NCBI RefSeq assembly: GCF_025628805.1
Contig: NZ_JAOTBG010000002.1
Span: 18,875 to 82,874, forward strand
DNA from: Anaplasma capra
GTDB lineage: Bacteria; Pseudomonadota; Alphaproteobacteria; Rickettsiales; Anaplasmataceae
Length of the DNA stretch: 64,000 bases
Direction of reading: 5' to 3'
How positions within the stretch are numbered: position 1 is the first letter of the stretch; every line of letters begins with the position of its first letter. Both the position numbers and the translations under genes were made by a program. Positions 1 through 8,255 of this stretch are shown in pieces. Under the pieces are notes generated by a model. That model did not search any database, had not been told where the DNA came from, and saw only the letters and a list, made by a program, of their open reading frames with translations.

Positions 1-56
1 CTTTAAGAAAGCTCAGGCACCCCAGTAGGGCTAGGAAGCTACGTGGCTTCTTTTAG
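1..56 (+). CDS. rpoD: RNA polymerase sigma-70 factor, C-terminal end only (5' part lies outside the window)
   Basis: The first 56 bases read, from base 3, as the end of region 4.2 of the housekeeping sigma factor: [17 protein letters not shown] followed by TAG at 54-56. This segment follows the helix that contacts the -35 element. The same sequence returns 154 bp downstream, where it ends in RGFFYPK. After the shared stretch, bases 54 onward (tagcccataaa) resemble the second copy (taccctaaa) with one extra G and one extra A, so the TAG here looks like the product of a small insertion that removed the last three residues. Identification is secure because region 4.2 is highly conserved. That this copy belongs to the full-length gene is inferred from its position. 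Confidence 0.8.
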   Translation, partial: LRKLRHPSRARKLRGFF

Positions 57-219
57 CCCATAAAATTGGAAGGGCGGTAAAGACCATACCCTAGAAGAGG
101 TTGGCAAACTTTTCAACGTAACCAGGGAGCGCATCAGGCAGATTGAGGCAAAGGCTTTAAGAAAGCTCAGGCACCCCAGTAGGGCTAGGAAGCTACGTGG
201 CTTCTTTTACCCTAAATAG
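57..219 (+). pseudogene. Duplicated 3' fragment of rpoD (sigma region 4.2 remnant)
   Basis: Bases 82-219 encode [20 protein letters not shown], continue through [20 protein letters not shown] and end FFYPK then TAG at 217-219. This is a nearly perfect sigma-70 region 4.2 helix-turn-helix. There is no start codon, and an in-frame TAA lies at 61-63. The offset from the first copy is 154 bp, not a multiple of three, so the fragment cannot be read through from the upstream gene. It is best explained as a tandem duplication of the rpoD tail left untranslated. A 6-bp hairpin (229-234 with 241-246) follows, without a T-run. Confidence 0.75.
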
Positions 220-263
220 AGCGGCGAAGCTTGTATTTGAACAAGCGAGCAATCCCTACCCCT

Positions 264-2078
264 TTAGCACTGCCAAAGACCCCTAAGTTTGTCATCTATC
301 TCCTTTGCATGCTCAGAAAGATTCAGTGCGATATCATATCTGCCTTCCAACCTGAGTTTCACTATTTGACCACGGATTTCTTCCAGCTGTTTTGATAGCA
401 TCAGCTTTTCCCACTCCTTTCTTGCGCGCGTCTCCACCTCCTCGCCAACTGCCGCAAACTCGCATCCCATAGCCGACATATTATGTTGCATTGAACGCAA
501 CAGCGACTCAAAATTGTTGCCTCTAGAACACAGCTCTCCAATCAGGTCCTCTTTGGAAAGCTCAACACTATGCGTTTCTATTATATCTACTATGTGCTGC
601 TGTAGCAGCTTCATGTCTCCAACAAGGTCAAGACTGGCAAATTGCTCAAAAATCGCGGTATCATATAGTAGCTTCGGACACCCAATAACTGCACATATCA
701 CCCGCATCTGGTAACTTTCCTCCACATATGACTGCAGGGAAATACCACCCATCCTGCTGGACCTTAATTCCTGCTCTATAGCACGTGCATCGTTGTTAAA
801 CTTGCTATTTTTGTTGTATTTCTCTCGCTGTAAAGCCCTAACCTGCTGATAAAAAAAATTCCTGTAATGTCTTGCAATGCTTGCATCCCGAATCTTGGAC
901 GTGTATTCCTGCATCTTGCTTTCGAGCATCACGTATTGTTCAGGCACCATTTGACCTGAAGAAGACACATCCACTCGCGTTAGCTCGTAGTTCCACACAA
1001 ATTCCGAAAGAGGCTTGGCTTGCACAATAAGATCCTTAACAAGATCTGCCCCCAGGGCGACACAAACATCATAGGGGTCCTTCCCATGCGGAGCAACGAC
1101 AAAGCGTATGCTCTGGCCAGGTTTCATAACAGAGAGAGCAAGACCCGCTATCTTAATAGACGCATTAACTCCCGCGCTGTCACCATCCATCCAAACTATT
1201 ATTTCAGGTACGATGTCCCACATGTACCTAAGATGCGCTTCAGTCATCGCGGTGCCTAGAAGCCCTACAACATTGTTTATCCCCAGCTGACTGAGCATAA
1301 GAACATCCATGTAACCCTCTACCGCGATAATCTTTCCTAGCTTTTTTGCGTGGGCCAATGCCAGGTGCAGTCCGTAAAGACTCTCCCTTTTCTTAAACAG
1401 TATATTTTCCGCTGAGTTTAAGTATTTGGGAGTATGCCCATCACTTACAGATCTCCCACCAAAGGCTATAACCCTACCCGTAGCACTGCATATGGGAAAC
1501 ACCAATCTGTTGTACAAACAATCTTGAAAATTTTTAGTCAGCAAACCCGCGTCGCGCAGCTTCTCCGCACTTATTTGGGATGACGCAAAGCACATCTTGA
1601 TGCCAGATGCGGGAACGTACCCCAACCTGAATTTACGCGCAGTCCTTTCGTCTATACCCCGCATCTTTAAGTACGAAAGCGCAACCTGCGACTTCGATAA
1701 CTGCTCACCAAACCAGCGAGCCACATGGTTCATTAACTCATACAGGAAATCCACCTCCCTATTTCTGCTTTTCGCCGGTAGATTAACACCGTACGTCTGC
1801 GCTAGGTGTTCAATAGCTTCTTTAAAGCCCAATCCGTCAATGTCGGACACGAACTGTATTACATCACCGTGAACTCCGCATCCGAAACAGTAGAACAGAC
1901 CGTTGTCACAATTTATGTGAAATGATGGCGTCTTTTCTGAGTGAAATGGGCATAAGCCAACATAGTGGTTCACGCCCCTCTTGATGAGCTTAATCTTTTT
2001 AGATACCACGTCAAGCAGCCCAACTTTCTCTCTGATCAGAGTTACGTGATCGCTCTCCGAGTGGCTACTACTCATCAA
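264..2078 (-). CDS. dnaG: DNA primase
   Basis: Synthesises RNA primers for lagging-strand and restart replication, working with the replicative helicase. The 604-residue length is normal for DnaG. The N-terminal CHC2 zinc ribbon is complete (C43, H46, C64, C67 in CPFH...CFGC). The catalytic TOPRIM domain follows, with E254 in AVEGYMD and D298/D300 in WMDGDSAG. The last ~170 residues fit the helicase-binding domain, which is poorly conserved in all primases. The gene converges on rpoD, whose duplicated tail ends 45 bp away; dnaG-rpoD neighbourhood is common in bacteria, although here the two genes face each other. Start taken at the first ATG of a double ATG. Confidence 0.96.
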   Translation of the reverse strand: MMSSSHSESDHVTLIREKVGLLDVVSKKIKLIKRGVNHYVGLCPFHSEKTPSFHINCDNGLFYCFGCGVHGDVIQFVSDIDGLGFKEAIEHLAQTYGVNLPAKSRNREVDFLYELMNHVARWFGEQLSKSQVALSYLKMRGIDERTARKFRLGYVPASGIKMCFASSQISAEKLRDAGLLTKNFQDCLYNRLVFPICSATGRVIAFGGRSVSDGHTPKYLNSAENILFKKRESLYGLHLALAHAKKLGKIIAVEGYMDVLMLSQLGINNVVGLLGTAMTEAHLRYMWDIVPEIIVWMDGDSAGVNASIKIAGLALSVMKPGQSIRFVVAPHGKDPYDVCVALGADLVKDLIVQAKPLSEFVWNYELTRVDVSSSGQMVPEQYVMLESKMQEYTSKIRDASIARHYRNFFYQQVRALQREKYNKNSKFNNDARAIEQELRSSRMGGISLQSYVEESYQMRVICAVIGCPKLLYDTAIFEQFASLDLVGDMKLLQQHIVDIIETHSVELSKEDLIGELCSRGNNFESLLRSMQHNMSAMGCEFAAVGEEVETRARKEWEKLMLSKQLEEIRGQIVKLRLEGRYDIALNLSEHAKEIDDKLRGLWQC

Positions 2079-2215
2079 CGTTATATCCCAGGCCTCACCG
2101 CAAAATTATATCGCCAGAACCACACGTTGTCACACTGATATGTGTCGGTACCCCAATACTGCAAATGGTTCACATTAGTAAGTCTGTGTAATACGGACGC
2201 CGAACGGCACAGGTA

Positions 2216-3247
2216 TCACGCGCAGTTGAGCAACAATACTTTGAACAGAGTACCCATATTCTCCGTGAGGCGCAAAAACGCATTTTTAAGCTCCTGCGCT
2301 TGTCGCTCCGTAGCGTTGCGCATCAAACACTCCAACCTTTCCCGAATCCCAAATTGGTATAAAAACTCCCTTTGTGTCATAACGCTACTAGTGACACATC
2401 GCAAACTTCTCCGCAGAAAACTGAAGTTGACATGCGCAGTAATATCGCACTTTCCGATATTGTTGAGAAAATTGCAGTAGCGATGTTGCATAACCGACTG
2501 TATGGTGCTCTTATATGGCGGGTCTAAGTACCCGTAATCTAGCACGATACCCGCCCCCCCGTTGCGCACAATTAGCCCTTCAAGATACCTCAAAACACTT
2601 TTGGCGGCATCGCAGTGCTCAATTATCCCTCCTGTAGGTGCATCAGCATATTCGTCAAAATCCCACGTGGTTTCCATGGCCACAATTCCCAGATTCCCTT
2701 GCTGATCACAACATATACAGTTCTCTTTCCAAGTTCCGTCATCGGCACGTATAAACTGCTTCACAGGCAACGCATCGAAAAACTCATTCGCTATCACAAT
2801 CGTGGGCATTTCAGGTAATTCTTCAAGCCTGTAGTGCCAAAAGATCTCTCTGCAAACCAACTCACCCTTCAACGTTTCGCGCTGCACTTTACGCAATAAT
2901 GAACTGATTTCAAGCAAATGAACTTCAAGTAGATCATCGTACCTAGAAAATTGTCTCAGCACCCTCAGAATGTCGTTCATTAGCGTTCCTCTACCCGGAC
3001 CGAGCTCCAAAAGGGAAAACTTTCCTGAGATTCCCGCACCTTCTAGGTAGTGCAAAAGCCAAATAGCTATTACCTCTCCAAAAAGCTGGCTGATTTCCGC
3101 AGATGTTATGAAATCCCCTTCCCTACCAAAAGGGATTTTAGTCATATAGTATCCATGCTCATCGTGATAGAGAGCAAGTTCCATAAACTTGTCTATCGTG
3201 ACGCAAGCTGAACTGGAAAAAATTAACTTCTTAAAGGAAAAACCCAT
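2216..3247 (-). CDS. Class I SAM-dependent methyltransferase, MidA / NDUFAF7 family
   Basis: A 343-residue protein of the family that includes mitochondrial NDUFAF7, which methylates an arginine of a complex I subunit during assembly. The SAM-binding loop is LLELGPGRGTLMND near residues 99-112. Conserved family blocks are visible: HDEHGYYM near the N-terminus, FITSAEISQLFGE, IANEFFDALPVKQF and GIVLDYGY. Complex I genes nuoABC are in this window but 30 kb away, so no operon link is seen. The role in complex I is known for the mitochondrial relatives and only inferred here. The family call is secure; the substrate is not. Confidence 0.87.
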   Translation of the reverse strand: MGFSFKKLIFSSSACVTIDKFMELALYHDEHGYYMTKIPFGREGDFITSAEISQLFGEVIAIWLLHYLEGAGISGKFSLLELGPGRGTLMNDILRVLRQFSRYDDLLEVHLLEISSLLRKVQRETLKGELVCREIFWHYRLEELPEMPTIVIANEFFDALPVKQFIRADDGTWKENCICCDQQGNLGIVAMETTWDFDEYADAPTGGIIEHCDAAKSVLRYLEGLIVRNGGAGIVLDYGYLDPPYKSTIQSVMQHRYCNFLNNIGKCDITAHVNFSFLRRSLRCVTSSVMTQREFLYQFGIRERLECLMRNATERQAQELKNAFLRLTENMGTLFKVLLLNCA

Positions 3248-3379
3248 ACGTTAACGCATATATTACCCGGGTAAGTTACCATGGTGGTAAGGCCCATGTG
3301 CAGCCTCAGTTTACGAGGTTTTGTCGTACAAGGCAACAGCGCGCCTAGTCTCACACGGTCTTTACTCCTGCTATCGTTC

Positions 3380-3394
3380 CAACAAATTTTGTTG
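3380..3394. promoter_or_regulatory. 15-bp perfect dyad, possible operator
   Basis: CAACAAA-T-TTTGTTG is a perfect inverted repeat with 7-bp arms and a one-base centre. It lies in the divergent gap between the methyltransferase gene (minus) and the DUF2610 gene (plus), 72 bp before the latter's ATG. The one-base centre is too small for an RNA hairpin loop, so a protein-binding dyad is the more natural reading. No regulator can be named. Confidence 0.3.
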
Positions 3395-3466
3395 TACACA
3401 CGGAACGTTAAGATCTGTAGAATGTCCAGAAGGGCGCAGTTTGCAGTTACTATAGTAGTTGAAGTT

Positions 3467-3757
3467 ATGACTAACATTAAGAAGTTCATCGTCCCATGCG
3501 AGTTTGGTGGTAAGATTGCGCCATTTGCTATATACATTGGCGAACCAAGACCAGACGCGCATCCAGTACAACATCAAAATACCTGGCTGTCGAAAGAGCG
3601 CGGCGGGTCCGTACCCGAAAAAGTTAAAAACAGCCTGGAAAAACTACACAAATTGGCCAAGAAGAACGGCATATGCTTTGCAGACCTGTGCGCATACGCT
3701 CTAAGTGTGGCATCCTCAAACAAGAAGGATTGCAATACCGCCGACGTGCAGCAATAG
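3467..3757 (+). CDS. Small conserved Rickettsiales protein (DUF2610-like)
   Basis: A 96-residue soluble protein beginning MTNIKKFIVPCEFGGKIAPF. I recognise it as the small family annotated DUF2610 in Rickettsiales (Rickettsia, Ehrlichia, Anaplasma, Wolbachia); no function is established. The N-terminal half looks like a beta-rich fold, and the helical C-terminal half (VPEKVKNSLEKLHKLAKKNG) carries many lysines. The frame is open upstream to 3281, but that extra stretch matches nothing familiar, and the ATG at 3467 (preceded by GAAG) begins the recognisable family sequence. It is the only plus-strand gene in the first 8 kb. Confidence 0.75.
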   Translation: MTNIKKFIVPCEFGGKIAPFAIYIGEPRPDAHPVQHQNTWLSKERGGSVPEKVKNSLEKLHKLAKKNGICFADLCAYALSVASSNKKDCNTADVQQ

Positions 3758-3820
3758 ACTAAACACTAGCGCAGAGAACTCCAGTTCGTGAGCAAGGCCG
3801 GCCCCCGCTGGGGCAACACT

Positions 3821-4396
3821 TTACTGTGAAGCTATAGACAGCAACTTTCCTATGACGTCAACGCCGTCCCACTTCACATTGCCATCTATACGGTAAAGCA
3901 CAAGACCGCCTCTGTCGACAATAAGAGTAAGCGGTATGGCCCTCACATTGAAGTAATCAAAAAGAGCCCTACCCTCATCAAGGTACACGGTCATGCTGAT
4001 CCCGTACTCTTTACAAAAAGACCGTACTGCATGCCGGTCGCCATAGGAGATCGGTAAAAAGGTGATCTTATCCTTTATTTCTTTTTGATTCAAATGATCC
4101 CAAATGGCCTGCAGCTCCCTAAGCAGCGCCACAGACTCAAGACTCCACGGAGCCCAAAACGCCACAACCAACACCCGCCCTTCAAAGTCTTTCGCGGAAA
4201 ACTCCTTACCACTCAAATCGAAAAAGGGCTTATTCGCCATTTTAACGTTCTCTCTTAACTCCCCAGCGATAAACGCCTTGGGCAGCCCGCCAACGTCCTC
4301 GCTTGCGTCATCACCGAGAGCAACTGACCCCTGAAAGAACACCGAGGTAGCCGTAAGGAGAAACCAACACATCCATGTTAGTAAGGCTCTACCCAT
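3821..4396 (-). CDS. TlpA/ResA-like thioredoxin-fold protein lacking the CXXC cysteines
   Basis: About 191 residues with an N-terminal signal or anchor (MGRALLTWMCWFLLTATSVF), then an AhpC/TSA-TlpA fold: FFDLSGKEFSAKDFEGRVLV, VVAFWAPWSLES and the cis-proline loop RAIPLTLIVD. Family members hold WAxWCxPC at the active site and act as periplasmic thiol reductases, often in cytochrome c maturation. Here residues 81-88 read W-A-P-W-S-L-E-S, so both redox cysteines are serine. Thiol-disulfide exchange therefore looks impossible; a chaperone or heme-handling role is conceivable but unproven. The ATG at 4396 overlaps the end of nrdB by 8 bp and starts the signal sequence; an in-frame ATG at 4411 (MRRLK) would add basic residues. 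Confidence 0.85.
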   Translation of the reverse strand: MGRALLTWMCWFLLTATSVFFQGSVALGDDASEDVGGLPKAFIAGELRENVKMANKPFFDLSGKEFSAKDFEGRVLVVAFWAPWSLESVALLRELQAIWDHLNQKEIKDKITFLPISYGDRHAVRSFCKEYGISMTVYLDEGRALFDYFNVRAIPLTLIVDRGGLVLYRIDGNVKWDGVDVIGKLLSIASQ

Positions 4397-5363
4397 CTTC
4401 AAACGCCTCATCCCACGTTCCCTCCGTCGCGGCACGTGAATACTCTGTGACCCGATTCTCAAAGAAATTAGTGTGCTCAACCCCATTAAGAATCTCATCC
4501 AGCCATGGCAGGGGATTGACATTATCGCTATACATGGGCTCCAGATCCAGTTGTCTTAGCCTCCTGTTTGCTATGTAGCGTATGTACCGCTTAACCTCAG
4601 ACGCCGAAAGCCCTTCTACATCCCCAAGAGCAAACGCAAGATCTATGAACTCATCCTCTAGCGAGACTATAACCTTACAGGCGCCATACAACTCATTGCG
4701 CAAATCCTCATCCCATATCTCGAGATTCTCGTGGATAAAGGTGTTGAACAACCGTATTATAGACTCAGTGTGCAAAGTCTCATCTCTAGCCGACCAGGCT
4801 ATGATCTGCCCCATCCCTTTCATTTTGCCAAAACGCTGAAAGTTAAGCAGAATCGCGAACGATGCAAAAAGCTGCAGGCCCTCAGTAAAAGCACCAAACA
4901 CAGCCAGAGTCTTTGCTACATGTCTCTTATCACCCTTTCTAGATTCTTCGAACCTCTGCATATAGTCATACTTTTTCTTCATTACCTCGAACTTCAGGAA
5001 CGCCTGATACTCAACTTCAGGCATCCCGATAGTGTCTAAAAGGTAAGAATACGCCGCAATGTGCACAGTCTCCATGTTAGAGAAGGCAGAAAGCATCATG
5101 CAAATCTCTGTGGGTTTAAAGATGTTCGAGTAGTGCTTCATGTAGCAGTTGTTGACTTCTATATCCGCCTGGGTGAAGAAGCGGAAAATCTGCACCAGGA
5201 GGTTCTTCTCCTTCTCGGACAGTTTGGTCTTCCAATCCTGAACATCGTCTGCGAGAGGAACCTCCTCAGGTATCCAGTGTATTCTCTGCTGGCACAACCA
5301 AGCATCATACGCCCACGGGTAATAGAAGGGTTTGTAAACCGGCCTGGCATCCAACAAAGACAT
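4389..5363 (-). CDS. nrdB: Ribonucleoside-diphosphate reductase, beta (small) subunit, class Ia
   Basis: Houses the diiron-tyrosyl radical cofactor that NrdA uses to reduce ribonucleotides. From MSLLDARPVYKPF (324 residues) the iron ligands and radical tyrosine are visible: D67, E98, H101 and Y105 in DIEV and METVHIAAYSYLL, with later ligands in FTEGLQLF and ARDETLHTE. An ATG nine codons upstream (5390) would add MGIFWGSAY, but the alphaproteobacterial family starts at MSLL and a GGGGT sequence sits upstream of that ATG. The 3' end overlaps the TlpA-like gene, which suggests coupling. nrdA is not in the window. Confidence 0.95.
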   Translation of the reverse strand: MSLLDARPVYKPFYYPWAYDAWLCQQRIHWIPEEVPLADDVQDWKTKLSEKEKNLLVQIFRFFTQADIEVNNCYMKHYSNIFKPTEICMMLSAFSNMETVHIAAYSYLLDTIGMPEVEYQAFLKFEVMKKKYDYMQRFEESRKGDKRHVAKTLAVFGAFTEGLQLFASFAILLNFQRFGKMKGMGQIIAWSARDETLHTESIIRLFNTFIHENLEIWDEDLRNELYGACKVIVSLEDEFIDLAFALGDVEGLSASEVKRYIRYIANRRLRQLDLEPMYSDNVNPLPWLDEILNGVEHTNFFENRVTEYSRAATEGTWDEAFEDG

Positions 5364-5610
5364 GTACGCGCTACCCCAGAAAATGCCCATAGCCCAAACT
5401 TACAAATAACTCAGAAATTGTCAATCATTACCGCTGCTTTTTCGGAACACAGAGCATTGGCCGTTCTTATCAATATTGCCTACTAGAGGGCAACCAATGT
5501 GCTACAACAATTTAAGCACCGTAAGATTTAGGTACCCGAGCACTACACCCCAACTTGTAAGTGCGGAAGCGGTGGTTTATCCGTAGTAGTATGTCTATGT
5601 TTGGGGCGCA

Positions 5611-7011
5611 CTAGCCTTTTCTGTACCAATGTGTTGAGCCATCTTTTTCGTCAGAGATCCCTATCCCCAGGTCAGACAGACGCTGTCTTATTTTATCTGC
5701 CAATTCGAAATCTCCGCACTTCTTAGCTGCACCCCTCTCTTCTATTAGCTTAATAATCTCGCTCTCATCGATTGTGCGTTGTGCGCCATGTAATCGCCTC
5801 TCTGGAAAATTGCGAAACACACCCATAAGTATTGCGCTCTTGTTCAACACTCTGGCAAGTCGCAACTTCTGCTTACTACTGTCGGCTTTGTTAATTTCCT
5901 TTACAAGCTCATGAAGAGCCGCGATTGCCCCTGGCGTGTTCATATCATCCTTCAGTGATTCCATTACCGCATCATGAACATCCACATCCTCTAAATTTGT
6001 ATTCAGTGACTCAGCAGAAAACTCCCCGCAGGAACGGTACATCCTGTTCAGTGCCTCCCTGGCATCAAGCACGGCTTTATCTCCCCAATTAAGGGGCTTG
6101 CGGTAATGCGTACTAAGGAAGACGTACCTGATCACCTCCCCATCCACTCCCCCACTAAGCAATCCCCTAACAGTTATCACGTTACCAAGAGACTTGCTCA
6201 TCTTTTCACCGTTGTTTACTGTTAGAAATCCGTTGTGCACCCAGTATCTGGCATACTCGCTGCCAGGAAATGCACAGCAACTCTGCGACAGCTCATTTTC
6301 GTGATGCGGAAACATCAAGTCCGCTCCACCCCCATGGATGTCAAAGTCTTTACCCAGGTAGCGATAGCTCATGGCAGAGCATTCTATGTGCCACCCAGGC
6401 CGCCCCATGCCCCATAAACTAGGCCAACATGCCCCAAGCCTTAGGTCGAGCTCAGTTGCAGGTTTCCAAAGCACAAAATCCCCGGGGTGACGCTTGTCGG
6501 CATCAACCTCCACTCTGCTACCAGATATCATATCCCCTAGCCTCCTTCCGGACAGCCTCCCGTAGGGCTCATAGGACTCCACACTGAAATACACGGTACC
6601 GCCTTTTACGTAAGCGTGGCCTGACGCGATTAATTCATTAATTAAGTTAAGCATAACCTCGATTTCTTCCGTAGCCCTAGGCTCATGGGTCGGTGCAAGA
6701 CAATTGAGCTCTGCAACATCTTCGTGAAATAGTTTAGTATAGTGCGCGGTCAGCTCCGCTATGCTTTTACCTTCCGCATCTGCGGCATTTATAATCTTGT
6801 CGTCTACATCAGTTATATTCCTAACGTATACAACCTCCGGATACAGCGCCCTCAGCAACCTGAACAGAACATCGTATACAACAACAGAGCGCGCATTCCC
6901 TATATGCGCCAAATCATAAACCGTGGGACCACAAACGTAGACACCCACACGCCCACAATCAAGAGGCGAAAAAACCCTCTTGTTTGCGTGGAGGGTGTCA
7001 TAAATCCTCAT
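5611..7011 (-). CDS. cysS: Cysteinyl-tRNA synthetase
   Basis: Charges tRNA-Cys. From [11 protein letters not shown] (466 residues, normal length) it shows the class I signatures HIGN (36-39, in [11 protein letters not shown]) and KMSKS (270-274). The zinc site is present: C27 in CGPTVYD, the cysteine in WHIECSAMS, and [15 protein letters not shown]. The open frame extends to 7137 but that part is shadow of the upstream gene. The chosen ATG sits one base after the ExoD-family stop codon (TGAgATG), so the two genes are probably translated together. Confidence 0.96.
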   Translation of the reverse strand: MRIYDTLHANKRVFSPLDCGRVGVYVCGPTVYDLAHIGNARSVVVYDVLFRLLRALYPEVVYVRNITDVDDKIINAADAEGKSIAELTAHYTKLFHEDVAELNCLAPTHEPRATEEIEVMLNLINELIASGHAYVKGGTVYFSVESYEPYGRLSGRRLGDMISGSRVEVDADKRHPGDFVLWKPATELDLRLGACWPSLWGMGRPGWHIECSAMSYRYLGKDFDIHGGGADLMFPHHENELSQSCCAFPGSEYARYWVHNGFLTVNNGEKMSKSLGNVITVRGLLSGGVDGEVIRYVFLSTHYRKPLNWGDKAVLDAREALNRMYRSCGEFSAESLNTNLEDVDVHDAVMESLKDDMNTPGAIAALHELVKEINKADSSKQKLRLARVLNKSAILMGVFRNFPERRLHGAQRTIDESEIIKLIEERGAAKKCGDFELADKIRQRLSDLGIGISDEKDGSTHWYRKG

Positions 7012-7012
7012 C

Positions 7013-7645
7013 TCACCACAGCCCCGACAGGAAGGAAAACATCTCAATAACCAATTTGGGCCCCGCAACCAGCACAACTGAAGTAACTGCAAGCCCGAAA
7101 AGCCCCACCAACGCTCCAAGCACAACCAGTATACCATCCCTGTTCAGTACACCGAGCGCCATGGCCGATATACCCCAAGCGGGAATGAAGTTGGTCAAGG
7201 GAAGAGGGATCGCGATGGAAATAGCACACAAAAGGCACATCAAAGCCACCATCCTGTCTCCTATGCCGCTAAACACCACTAGCACCCTAGGCTTACTCCA
7301 CCTTTCCATTCTCTTCAAAACTGGCGACGTCTTCTCAATCACAGTCGCCAAGAACTCGCGTTTGAAGGACCGCTTCTCCAAAAAGGCAGGTAGCCAGGGC
7401 GCGGAAAAACCCATGAGCATCTGAGCAGAAAACAACAAGAGTGGCAAAGACAGTACAGTCGTATAACCAGGCGGTACAGGAATTGGTATGGAAAGGGGAA
7501 GCGCAACAATAAGCATCAGTACACCGAACCCCCTGTCGCGCAAGATCGCCTTGAGCTCATACAGCGTGACCCTATCAGCGTCCCCCTGCGTTCCCACCTC
7601 TGCCAGCAAGTCAGAGACAGCTTTCCCACCCTTGTATGCAACCAT
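7013..7645 (-). CDS. exoD: ExoD-family integral membrane protein
   Basis: About 210 residues. An N-terminal soluble part contains [20 protein letters not shown], followed by several hydrophobic segments. The pattern [20 protein letters not shown]...[11 protein letters not shown] is typical of ExoD, named for exopolysaccharide synthesis in rhizobia; its biochemical activity is unknown. Anaplasma has no obvious exopolysaccharide pathway in this window, so the name should not be taken as function. Start uncertain: the ATG at 7645 (MVAYKGG) gives the usual soluble N-terminus, while a GTG at 7690 would add a hydrophobic stretch. Directly upstream of cysS with a 1-bp gap. Confidence 0.8.
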   Translation of the reverse strand: MVAYKGGKAVSDLLAEVGTQGDADRVTLYELKAILRDRGFGVLMLIVALPLSIPIPVPPGYTTVLSLPLLLFSAQMLMGFSAPWLPAFLEKRSFKREFLATVIEKTSPVLKRMERWSKPRVLVVFSGIGDRMVALMCLLCAISIAIPLPLTNFIPAWGISAMALGVLNRDGILVVLGALVGLFGLAVTSVVLVAGPKLVIEMFSFLSGLW

Positions 7646-8255
7646 AACACAACTCACAACAAACAACGTACCAGCAGAGCTGGATATCACAATAGCAAAA
7701 TCGTGTACAGAAAAATGTCGGGGCTAGGCGAGGACAATCGAGCGGGCCATCCTCATAAATCACACCTTGCAGTTACGCCTATAATCCTGCGCCCCGCACG
7801 GGTGCGGTTGCTAGATGCAGGCAAGCAAAGTTGGTTAAGATCACTAATTACCGAGCTCTACCCCACATTGGTTGGTATCGTAATCTGCCACGTCCCTGCT
7901 CAACAAAAATTTAGCTGCGATCACAGCCAATATACGCAGGAGCCTCAATCATCCGCGCATCACAAACGCGCAAGTGTACATGATATGCATTCACAAACGT
8001 ATTGTGATACAGGCACATAAATCCAGACTCGGTTCCACGGGCGCGAAATAGAGTGCGTACAATAAATTTTCAAAAAAAATTTAATATTGCTGTGTACGAC
8101 AGCCGGTTATATGGTTACCATACAATCGGGGGATCTACATACAAGAGTTCGGTGAATTAATTGTGTTTTAATCGGTATGGGATATGCTACCCTGGGGCCT
8201 GTGGTAGGTTGTATTGCTCCCTGTTGGTTTTTGTTCCTTAAGACATGTAAAGTAA
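7646..8255. other. Gene-free divergent region between exoD and the GDH gene
   Basis: About 600 bp between diverging genes. No ORF with recognisable family sequence and no tRNA fold is seen. An AT-rich patch lies near 8060-8095. TATGGT-T-ACCATA at 8110-8122 is a perfect 13-bp dyad. A weak sigma-70-like pair (TTGTGT at 8161-8166, 16-bp spacer, TATGCT at 8183-8188) could serve the GDH gene 70 bp downstream. I infer that this region holds both divergent promoters and possibly an operator. Confidence 0.5.

Noticed and set aside
3281-3466. N-terminal extension of the DUF2610-like gene
   Set aside because: The added 62 residues match nothing, and the ATG at 3467 begins the conserved part.
7703-8020. 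105-residue plus-strand ORF between exoD and the GDH gene
   Set aside because: No family signal, no ribosome site and biased composition; treated as non-coding.
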